This document shows positions 51,401-58,141 of a stretch of 64,000 nt of DNA, piece by piece. The translations under genes were made by a program, and so were the position numbers. Origin of the DNA: Bacteroidales bacterium. GTDB lineage: Bacteria; Bacteroidota; Bacteroidia; Bacteroidales; UBA932. The stretch lies in NCBI GenBank assembly GCA_017619675.1, contig JAFZRX010000005.1, forward strand, positions 22,095 to 86,094. Reading direction: 5' to 3'. A model generated the notes under the pieces. It did not search any database. It had not been told where the DNA came from and saw only the letters and a list, made by a program, of their open reading frames with translations. Position 1 is the first letter of the stretch. Every line of letters starts with the position of its first letter.

Positions 51401-52777
51401 ATGGAAGACAACAAGAAAAACATAAGCAGAAGAGACTTTATGAAGGTGGCCGGCGCAGGCGCGCTGGCAGTGGGAGCGGCGGCCTGTGCTCCAAAGAGCA
51501 AGGGCCCCGCGATAACCGCCTCCGCGCATCAGACCGGCGACGGCGAGATGGAATACCGCATCAACCCCAAGAACGGCGACAGGATCTCCCTTCTGGGCTA
51601 CGGATGTATGCGCTGGCAGATGAAGCGTGACGAGAGCACCGGACGCCAGGTAATAGACCAGGATTCCGTGAACGCCCTGGTGGCCAGGGCCATGGAAGGG
51701 GGAGTGAACTACTACGACACATCCCCTGCATATCTCCAGGGCCAGAGCGAAAAGGCCGCCGGAATAGCCCTCAGCCGCTATCCCCGCAACTCCTATTATA
51801 TCGCCACCAAGCTGTCCAACTTCAACAACGCCACCCCTCAGGCATCCCAGCAGATGTACAGGGACTCCTTTGACCAGTTGCAGACGGATTACTTTGACTA
51901 CTACCTGATGCACGCCATCGGGAGCGGCGGCTACGCGGCCTTCAGCCAGCGCTACGTAGACAATGGCATGATGGAGTTCCTGATGAAGGAGCGCGAGGCC
52001 GGCCGCATCCGCAACATGGGCTTCTCCTTCCACGGAACCCAGGCGGAGTTCGACGAACTTATCAAGACCAACGACCAATACCACTGGGATTTCATCCAGA
52101 TAGAGATGAACTACATTGACTGGCGCCACGCAAACGCCAGCAACACCAATGCGGAATACCTCTACGAGCAGTTGGACAAGCTGGAAATCCCCATCACCGT
52201 AATGGAACCCCTCCTTGGAGGCCGTCTTTCCACCGTTCCGGAGAACGTTGCCAGGAGGTTCAAGGAGCGCGACCCGGACGCCTCAATCCCGTCCTGGGCA
52301 TTCCGCTTCGTCGGTTCCCACCCGCGCGTGATCACCACCCTCAGCGGCATGGTCTATATGGAGCACCTTGAGGATAACCTCAAGACTTTCCGTGGATTCC
52401 ACCCCATGACCGACGAGGAACTGGAGTTCATGAACGACCAGGCCACCCTCTACTCGGAGTTCCCTATGATCAACTGCACTGGCTGCAAGTACTGTATGCC
52501 TTGCCCTTACGGAATCAACATCCCGGAGATATTCGCATACTACAACAAGTGCGTAACGGAGGAGAAATACCCCCAGAGCCAGGAGCAGGAAGGATACAAG
52601 AAACTCCGCAGGGAATACCTGAGGAATTACGACAAGGCCATCCCTACCGTCCGTCAGGCGGATCACTGCATTGCCTGCCGCCAGTGCATGGAGCACTGCC
52701 CGCAGAGCATCCAGATCCCCAACGAACTCCAGCGCATCGACCACTACATCGAATCCCTCAAGCAGAACACCTTATAA
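51401..52777 (+). CDS. Aldo/keto reductase with C-terminal 4Fe-4S domain and twin-arginine-like signal
   Basis: A 458-residue protein. The N-terminus SRRDFMKVAGAGALAVGAAACA has the twin-arginine pattern and a Cys at the cleavage region, so it may be exported folded, possibly as a lipoprotein. The AKR barrel follows (YGCMRWQMK near 65, NYYDTSPAYLQGQSEKAAG near 105, YYLMHAIGSGG near 165). The tail has two ferredoxin motifs, CTGCKYCMPCPYGI and CIACRQCMEHCPQSI. Exported AKR-ferredoxin fusions are frequent in Bacteroidetes and Clostridia; the substrate is unknown. Electrons plausibly come from the polyferredoxin encoded 5 bases upstream. Confidence 0.9.
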   Translation: MEDNKKNISRRDFMKVAGAGALAVGAAACAPKSKGPAITASAHQTGDGEMEYRINPKNGDRISLLGYGCMRWQMKRDESTGRQVIDQDSVNALVARAMEGGVNYYDTSPAYLQGQSEKAAGIALSRYPRNSYYIATKLSNFNNATPQASQQMYRDSFDQLQTDYFDYYLMHAIGSGGYAAFSQRYVDNGMMEFLMKEREAGRIRNMGFSFHGTQAEFDELIKTNDQYHWDFIQIEMNYIDWRHANASNTNAEYLYEQLDKLEIPITVMEPLLGGRLSTVPENVARRFKERDPDASIPSWAFRFVGSHPRVITTLSGMVYMEHLEDNLKTFRGFHPMTDEELEFMNDQATLYSEFPMINCTGCKYCMPCPYGINIPEIFAYYNKCVTEEKYPQSQEQEGYKKLRREYLRNYDKAIPTVRQADHCIACRQCMEHCPQSIQIPNELQRIDHYIESLKQNTL

Positions 52778-52864
52778 TACCGGAGCTCCACGGGCCGAAT
52801 TGTCGGGCAAGGGAATGGAGACGGTTTACGGAGAAATGTGTACCTTTAGGGAAAGATTTAGACT

Positions 52865-53137
52865 ATGTTCTGCAGGAAGAAGAGACTGATAGCCCGCGTA
52901 CAGGAGATGGAGGAGCGGTTTGACCGCCTCCAGGCCGCCGTTACCAACCGGGAAGTGGTGGGGGAGGATTATGAGGTGCTGAGGGAGTATATGGATTCCG
53001 GGCGGTGGCGGAAGGATTACGAGGCCGACGAGAAAGGAAAACTCCCCGCTGGAATGAAGCGGGGAGTCCTTTCGCAGGACGGCCTCTATGACCTTCTGGC
53101 CGACGCCGCGGAACTCATCGGAAAACCACGTCAATAG
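52865..53137 (+). CDS. Small DUF4298-like protein
   Basis: A 90-residue charged protein. An N-terminal helix is predicted to be coiled (RVQEMEERFDRLQAAV), and the C-terminal stretch YEADEKGKLPAGMKRGVLSQDGLYDLL matches my memory of the DUF4298 family. No function is known to me. It overlaps the convergent Ig-like lipoprotein gene by 7 bases. The 52778-52864 gap contains only a weak TACCTTTA box. Confidence 0.7.
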   Translation: MFCRKKRLIARVQEMEERFDRLQAAVTNREVVGEDYEVLREYMDSGRWRKDYEADEKGKLPAGMKRGVLSQDGLYDLLADAAELIGKPRQ

Positions 53138-54141
53138 AGAACACCCATTGTACGGACGCTCTCATCCAGGGTGTATAACTGCTGGCCATTCTTGTAGAGG
53201 AAGGACTTACGTTCATTGGAGCAGAATGCACTGAAGAACAAGTCACCCTTAGTATTGAAATATGGCTTGTCCGTCACGGTATTATCAAATACCCAGGACT
53301 TCTTTACTGAATCATAGATTGCAAAATCCATCTGGTCCCAGAAATAGAGTTTGTTGCCCACAATGCTTACCAGTTCGCCTTCTTTAGGGAATTCCATCTT
53401 CAGCCAGAGTGAGCCGTCCTTGTAAACTCCATTCTTTGACGCGTCACCGGAAGAAATACCCTCATATATGCTCTGGCCATCTGAATAGAACCATTGCAGG
53501 GTACCATTTGGATTGCTGTATTTGCTGCCGTTATGGAAGCCGTCGAAATAATTCTCGTAATACAGTTCTGTTTCTTTTACTGAAACCTTGCAGGTTGCGG
53601 TGTATCCGCCGTCGTCGCTTTTGGCGGTTATGTTTGCTGAACCTACAGCCACGGCAGTTACCAGACCGGAACTTGAAACAGTGGCGACTGATTTGTCGGA
53701 AGATTCCCATGTAACCTTCTTGTTGGTTGCAGTATTGGGAGTATAGGTTACCTCCAGCTGCTTTTTGCCCGTCACGCCGACAGCGAAAGATGCTGGTTCT
53801 ATTGCGATACCTTTCAAGACTCCGGGATCAGTAACAGTCACTTTACAGGTAGCGGACTTGCTGCCGTCGGTCAGGGTGGCCTTGATGTTGGTGGAACCAT
53901 CTTTCAGGGCGGTAACCTTGCCGCTCTGGTCCACACTTGCTATGGTTGCATCGTCAGAACTCCAGGTATAGGCACTGTTGGAGGCATCAACCGGATCGAC
54001 GGTTGCCGTAATCGTATAAGACTCTCCAACGGTCAGGTTAAGAGTTGAGTAGTTCAGTTTGATGGTATTGACGGTCACGGCCGGTTTGTCGCAACCTATA
54101 AGAAGGCAGAAGGCCGCCGCCATCAGAATGATTCTTCTCAT
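53131..54141 (-). CDS. Lipoprotein with two bacterial Ig-like (BIG2) domains
   Basis: A 336-residue protein with lipobox LIGC (Cys17). Two BIG2 domains span about residues 25-108 (LNLTVGESYTITATVDP, VTALKDGSTNIKATL) and 110-190 (VTWESSDKSVATVSSSG, TAVAVGSANITAK). The C-terminal 140 residues are beta-rich with Trp/Tyr repeats (LYFWDQMDFAIYDSVKKSW) resembling a propeller or sugar-binding sensor domain. It is probably surface exposed. No partner gene indicates a ligand. Confidence 0.85.
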   Translation of the reverse strand: MRRIILMAAAFCLLIGCDKPAVTVNTIKLNYSTLNLTVGESYTITATVDPVDASNSAYTWSSDDATIASVDQSGKVTALKDGSTNIKATLTDGSKSATCKVTVTDPGVLKGIAIEPASFAVGVTGKKQLEVTYTPNTATNKKVTWESSDKSVATVSSSGLVTAVAVGSANITAKSDDGGYTATCKVSVKETELYYENYFDGFHNGSKYSNPNGTLQWFYSDGQSIYEGISSGDASKNGVYKDGSLWLKMEFPKEGELVSIVGNKLYFWDQMDFAIYDSVKKSWVFDNTVTDKPYFNTKGDLFFSAFCSNERKSFLYKNGQQLYTLDESVRTMGVLY

Positions 54142-54158
54142 ATCTAAGGGATAAAGGG

Positions 54159-54449
54159 TTAATCAAGCATGGAGAGGGCGCGGGCGAGCTGGTCCGGGCA
54201 GCTGGTGCCGCGGCCTTTGCAGTCGATGCCCGCGAGGCGGGTGATGACTTCCGAGCGGGTCAGGCCCACGCACAGGGCGGCCACGCCCTGCGTGTTGCCG
54301 TGGCACCCGCCGGTATACCGCACAGAGCGGATCACATCGTCTTCAAGTTCAATGTCTATCTGCAGGGAGCACACTGCATCGCAGGTGCGGAAAGAAGCAC
54401 GGCGCACGCCGCCTTCCATTGAATCCAATAACTTTACTACGTCAAACAT
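54159..54449 (-). CDS. TSCPD-domain protein
   Basis: A 96-residue single-domain protein with four cysteines in GGCHGNTQGVAALCVG, KGRGTSCPDQLA and the N-terminal FRTCDAVCS. The TSCPD motif, also found at the end of some ribonucleotide reductases, is thought to bind metal. Stand-alone members are common in anaerobes; their function is not established. It follows the Ig-like lipoprotein gene on the same strand but upstream in transcription, 17 bases away. Confidence 0.85.
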   Translation of the reverse strand: MFDVVKLLDSMEGGVRRASFRTCDAVCSLQIDIELEDDVIRSVRYTGGCHGNTQGVAALCVGLTRSEVITRLAGIDCKGRGTSCPDQLARALSMLD

Positions 54450-54521
54450 ATCCCTAAGATACTACTTTCCACCAAAACTGACCTCTTTTTTGTTATACTT
54501 TTTTCAGTGCAGGATACTGCT

Positions 54522-54630
54522 CGTGGAGTGTAACTATCTGATAATCAATACATAATATAAAGACGCACTATCCAAAATTGATAATGCACCCACAAGTAAA
54601 ACCTTGACAATCAATCACTTGCACTCCACA
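54522..54630. repeat. REP-like palindromic element E (109 bp, degenerate)
   Basis: Outer arms GTGGAGTG (54524-54531) and CACTCCAC (54622-54629) are complementary. The flank GTAACTATCTGATAATCAAT aligns with element D and with A. A short inner palindrome GCACTATC/GATAATGC (one mismatch) is at the centre. The 109-bp span is the same as D, but the inner part has decayed. It lies between the TSCPD and DNA-repair genes. Confidence 0.6.
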
Positions 54631-54675
54631 ACTCCAAAACGATTTGGTTTAAAGGGGGATGATCAATGGGAGAAA

Positions 54676-55401
54676 ATGAGTAGATTTGTGATGATGAACA
54701 GACTGAAGGAGGAAATGATTGCCAGGGCGGAGCCGGAGCAGGTGCCCGGACTGGCCCGGTTCTTCAAGACCGGGCCGGGGCAGTATGGCTTCGGCGACAA
54801 GTTCCTGGGGATCAAGGTGCCGGTGACAAGGGGAGTGGTTAAGGAGTGCTGGCAAGGCACGGGCTTCCAGGAACTGGAAGAGTGCGTTACCAGCGAGTAC
54901 CACGAACTGCGGCTGGCTGCGTTGCTGGCGTTGGTCCAGATTTTCGCGCACGCGAAAAAGGACCCCGCATTGCAGCGCCGTTGCATCGACTTTTACCTTT
55001 CACATACCGCGTACATCAACAACTGGGACCTGGTGGACCTGTCGTGCTACCCGCTGCTGGGCGAGTGGCTGCTGGACAAGGACCGCAGCGTCCTCTACGA
55101 CCTCGCCCGCAGCGGGGCCACCATCTGGGAACAGCGCATCGGCATGGTAAGCACAATGACCTTCATCCGCCACGGCCAGCTCCAGGACACTTTTGCCATT
55201 GCCGATATCCTCCTCCATCATTCTCACGACCTGATCCAGAAGGCCGTGGGCTGGCTGCTCCGGGAGGCCGGCAAGCGCGACAAGGCCGCGCTGACTGCCT
55301 TCCTCGAGCCCCGCTTCCGCACAATGCCCCGCACCGCCCTCCGTTACGCCATTGAAAAGTTCCCGGAGGCCGAACGCCAATACTATCTGAAAGGGGAATA
55401 A
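54676..55401 (+). CDS. DNA alkylation repair protein (AlkD-like HEAT repeats)
   Basis: A helical HEAT-repeat protein of about 241 residues. Segments FGDKFLGIKVPVTRGVVKECW near 37, YHELRLAALLALVQIFA near 82, YINNWDLVDLSCYPLLGEWL near 116 and HSHDLIQKAVGWLLREAG near 192 match the AlkC/AlkD family of DNA glycosylases acting on N3- and N7-alkylpurines. The start is uncertain: 54676, 54691 or 54694 are possible, and TAGATTTG at 54681-54688 resembles a -7 box. The upstream part of the longer frame lies in palindromic element E and is not likely to be translated. Confidence 0.88.
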   Translation: MSRFVMMNRLKEEMIARAEPEQVPGLARFFKTGPGQYGFGDKFLGIKVPVTRGVVKECWQGTGFQELEECVTSEYHELRLAALLALVQIFAHAKKDPALQRRCIDFYLSHTAYINNWDLVDLSCYPLLGEWLLDKDRSVLYDLARSGATIWEQRIGMVSTMTFIRHGQLQDTFAIADILLHHSHDLIQKAVGWLLREAGKRDKAALTAFLEPRFRTMPRTALRYAIEKFPEAERQYYLKGE

Positions 55402-55405
55402 ACCA

Positions 55406-55744
55406 TTAACCCATACGGGCTTCGCCAAGAGGGGAGTCCCAGAGGACGGAGGCGCCGTTCTCAAGGGCGAGGGCGTCTACGACGTCCCGCAGCCCTTCCA
55501 GAAGGGCGGCCTCGCGCTTGCGGGACCTGCGTCCCGCCGCGCTGTACAGCTCCTTCTGGAAATACGCATCGTACGAAACCGCAAAGTCTTCCGCATCCCT
55601 GTGCGGGAAGAACGTCACCGCGGCGGTATACTTGATGTTCCCGGCCTCTGAATCCGATATCAGCAGCACCAGCGCCCCTTTGCGCTCCACGCCGGAGAAA
55701 CACCCCTCCGCCTCAAAATATTGTGAATAGACATTTATCTCCAT
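55406..55744 (-). CDS. Hypothetical protein, 112 residues
   Basis: I do not recognise this protein. It has an N-terminal beta-rich half (EGCFSGVERKGALVLLISDS, IKYTAAVTFFPHR) and a helical, basic C-terminal half (SAAGRRSRKREAALLEGLRDVV). The acidic/basic balance and absence of a signal suggest a cytoplasmic protein. Convergent with the DNA-repair gene and divergent from the J-like gene. GC-rich third positions agree with neighbouring real genes. Confidence 0.55.
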   Translation of the reverse strand: MEINVYSQYFEAEGCFSGVERKGALVLLISDSEAGNIKYTAAVTFFPHRDAEDFAVSYDAYFQKELYSAAGRRSRKREAALLEGLRDVVDALALENGASVLWDSPLGEARMG

Positions 55745-55817
55745 ATCACAAATTTACAAAAAAGAACAAAAAAAGGAATAATATTCAACTGTGTCAAAAC
55801 CTGACAAAACGGCCAAT

Positions 55818-55825
55818 TAATTTTG
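55818..55825 (+). promoter_or_regulatory. -7 element of the J-like/HIRAN gene run
   Basis: TAATTTTG fits TAnnTTTG; expected start near 55832, about 25 nt before the ATG. No clear -33 TTG. Confidence 0.4.
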
Positions 55826-55856
55826 CCCCTGTAATTAGCAGTAAAAGAACCAGGCC

Positions 55857-56681
55857 ATGACACAGCCAATGACACAATCGATGACCATCCATCCGCGGGT
55901 GGCGTCACTCCAGAATGAACTGAAGGAACTGCGCGCGCATTCCGCCAAGCTCTTCGCGCAGGCGGAATACATGCAGTTCGAAGAGCGCCCAATGCTCACC
56001 TCGCTCTACGAGGCCGCAGTGGGCTCCCTCCTCTTGGAGGAGTTCAAGCTCGGCATTCAAATCCAGCTTACCCAGCTGGAGATCAGCCTCGCCCAGGCCT
56101 ACATCAACCACAACGCCCCCATCGACCAGTCCCGCATCGACGAGCAGATCAAGGCGGCCCGCGAGACCTACCAGGCCCGCATCGAGCAGAAGGAGGCCGA
56201 ACTCAAGGCCGCGGAAGAGTTCCTTAACGCCCCAGCCTTAAGTCTGGAGGCAACCAAGGAACTCCGCGACCTCTACCGGATGCTTGCTAAAGCCCTGCAT
56301 CCGGACCTCAACCCCAACCAGTCCCAGGCGGACCGCGACCTCTTCATCCGCGCCGCCACCGCCTACCGCGCCGGGGACCTCGCCACCCTTCGGCAGATTG
56401 CCCTCTCCCTTCAGGGCGAACGCCCCGATGCGCTCCCTGACGATGACCTCGTCTCCCTCATAGAAAAGGTGAAAGAATCCATCGCCATCTTCCAGGAGCG
56501 CATCGACCTGATGAATTCCCAGTTCCCCTTCCTCTACCGCAACCAGATCCTGGACCCCGAATGGATCAGGCACCAGCAGGAGGACCTCAAGCAGCGCATC
56601 GCCAACGCAACCAACCGCCTCAAGGAACTCAAGGACTATTTAATGATGTTGAAACTATGGAAGCCGGACTCATCAAGCTGA
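55857..56681 (+). CDS. Coiled-coil protein with J-domain-like HPD segment
   Basis: A 274-residue cytoplasmic protein. Residues about 15-130 are long charged helices. The segment LYRMLAKALHPDLNPNQ (near residue 142) is like helix II and the HPD loop of J-domains, followed by the helix LFIRAATAYRAGDLATLRQI. The C-terminal third (about 195-270) is again coiled coil. HPD loops stimulate DnaK ATPase, so a co-chaperone role is possible. It begins a run of short genes and overlaps the HIRAN gene by 25 bases. Confidence 0.7.
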   Translation: MTQPMTQSMTIHPRVASLQNELKELRAHSAKLFAQAEYMQFEERPMLTSLYEAAVGSLLLEEFKLGIQIQLTQLEISLAQAYINHNAPIDQSRIDEQIKAARETYQARIEQKEAELKAAEEFLNAPALSLEATKELRDLYRMLAKALHPDLNPNQSQADRDLFIRAATAYRAGDLATLRQIALSLQGERPDALPDDDLVSLIEKVKESIAIFQERIDLMNSQFPFLYRNQILDPEWIRHQQEDLKQRIANATNRLKELKDYLMMLKLWKPDSSS

Positions 56682-57055
56682 ACCCCCAGCTGCTCTCCAT
56701 CCTCAGCAGCAAGCAGAACGGCGGCACCGACCTTGTCCCGTTCCAGAGAGAAATCTTCGTGATCAACGTCTTCGTAGCCGGCACCGGCTACTGTGACAAC
56801 ATAAAAAATATCCAGGAACACATCACCCCGGACACCCGCCTCACCATGCGCCGCCACCCTGACAACGAAGTTGACGAATACGCCATCGGCCTCCACTACA
56901 ACGGCCACCGCATAGGCTGGGTCCCCATGAAGGACAACCTTGTAATGGCCCGCCTCATGGACGCCGGCAAGATGTTCAACTGCAAGGTAGTCTCAATAGA
57001 CCGCAGGGACCCCTCCTGGCCCCGCATCAACGTCAGCATCTACTTGTTGGATTAA
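56657..57055 (+). CDS. Stand-alone HIRAN-domain protein
   Basis: A 132-residue protein from ATG 56657. FVAGTGYCDNIKNIQ (near 37), RLTMRRHPDNEVDEYAIGL (near 60) and HRIGWVPMKDNLVMARLMD (near 82) follow the HIRAN pattern, a domain that binds DNA ends, first described in helicase-like repair proteins. In bacteria it also occurs alone or with nucleases. Coupling to the J-like gene and closeness to the helicase/methyltransferase module make a nucleic-acid role plausible. Confidence 0.8.
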   Translation: MEAGLIKLNPQLLSILSSKQNGGTDLVPFQREIFVINVFVAGTGYCDNIKNIQEHITPDTRLTMRRHPDNEVDEYAIGLHYNGHRIGWVPMKDNLVMARLMDAGKMFNCKVVSIDRRDPSWPRINVSIYLLD

Positions 57056-57078
57056 TAATATTAAACGCCATAAAAGCC

Positions 57079-57396
57079 ATGAAAAAAATCAACCCCACCA
57101 TCGCCCCACCCATCACCCTCACGGAAAAGGAACAGGACTTCCTCTTCCACTACATCCTGGGCCACTACAACCCCATCACCGCCCCTCCCCAGGACCAGGA
57201 CACAGAGATCGCCCTCATAGAAAAGGCCAGCGAGTACGAACAGCAGAACAACCTCATTGACGAACGCATAGACTTCACCCCCAACTGCGACCTCCTCAAA
57301 TGGTTCTTCTACCGCTTCGTCACCCAGAACCGCAAAGACGACCCCCGCACCGCCTACCTCCTCCTCACCCAAACCCCCTCCTTCCTCGCCGGCTAA
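57079..57396 (+). CDS. Hypothetical protein, 105 residues
   Basis: Not recognised. Acidic and helical, with TEKEQDFLFHYILGHYNP near the start and FTPNCDLLKWFFYRFVTQN near residue 67; no signal or membrane segment. Same strand, 23 bases after the HIRAN gene. The plus strand here is very poor in G and rich in C, stronger than in flanking genes. Confidence 0.6.
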   Translation: MKKINPTIAPPITLTEKEQDFLFHYILGHYNPITAPPQDQDTEIALIEKASEYEQQNNLIDERIDFTPNCDLLKWFFYRFVTQNRKDDPRTAYLLLTQTPSFLAG

Positions 57397-57437
57397 GCAA
57401 AAAACCAACCACCAAACCAACCACAACCACCACAGAC

Positions 57438-57599
57438 ATGGACGAAAGACAATACATAGAAACCTTCTGCTGGGACCCAATAGACCTCACAGAAGAAGAA
57501 CTGGAAGAAGTCCAGAAAGAGCTCCAGGAAATCAACTCCGACAAGATCCTCCTTGACGGCATCCTCTCCCACAAGCTGAAAATACCCAAGACCGAATGA
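57438..57599 (+). CDS. Hypothetical small acidic protein, 53 residues
   Basis: A short frame from ATG 57438. It contains an acidic helix (DLTEEELEEVQKELQEI) and a basic end. It is 41 bases after the previous gene, and its stop overlaps the next start in an ATGA junction, which supports translation. No family recognised. Confidence 0.5.
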   Translation: MDERQYIETFCWDPIDLTEEELEEVQKELQEINSDKILLDGILSHKLKIPKTE

Positions 57600-58051
57600 G
57601 CAAGAAGATCATCATCCTGGAGAATCTGCCTAACAACATCAGCTATGTCGCCCGAGAGATTGATAAAGAGGGGAATGAACGATATTTCTATCGTCATTTA
57701 GATTGGCTGGAGCCATACTGCAATGGCATAAAACCAGGAGATGAATTCTTCTTAATTGATAGAAACCAAGTAGATGAGCCAGGCATTATTATGCATGGCT
57801 TCATTGCTTCAGAAGTAACATTAACACCAGTCTACTGGGCAGAGAAGGGAATCTCAAGAGTCTATTTAAAAGACGTCCAAATAGTCAATCCAAAGAAATA
57901 CCGCCTCCTTACAATTGCCTCCATGCAAGCCGTCATGCACGGCCAAATTTGGGACTTGATCCGTTCAGGCTGGATCCTCTGCGGCCCGGCTGTCCTAAAG
58001 ATCAGGGAAATGTGGAAGATGTACCTTGAGATGAACGATGACTTCAAATAA
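57596..58051 (+). CDS. Hypothetical protein, possible PUA/EVE-like fold
   Basis: A 151-residue protein. GIKPGDEFFLIDRNQ, PGIIMHGFIASEVTL and VYLKDVQIVNPKKY give a beta pattern reminiscent of PUA-like (EVE/ASCH) domains, which read modified bases or RNA. This is a weak resemblance without key residues to confirm it. The C-terminus is helical (SMQAVMHGQIWDLIRSGW). Base composition turns AT-rich within this gene. It is coupled to the 53-residue gene and is the last before the restriction-like module. Confidence 0.5.
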   Translation: MSKKIIILENLPNNISYVAREIDKEGNERYFYRHLDWLEPYCNGIKPGDEFFLIDRNQVDEPGIIMHGFIASEVTLTPVYWAEKGISRVYLKDVQIVNPKKYRLLTIASMQAVMHGQIWDLIRSGWILCGPAVLKIREMWKMYLEMNDDFK

Positions 58052-58141
58052 AAATGAAAGATTCAATTGTTTCATTAGTAAGTATTAACACAAAAAAATC
58101 GTATAATTGTATTATCATAATTAGCAAGATATACATAATAC

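Noticed and set aside
52781-52797. CGGAGCTCCACGGGCC as a remnant of a palindromic element
   Set aside because: It matches the right end of element B for about 11 bases, but no partner arm or inner palindrome is present nearby.
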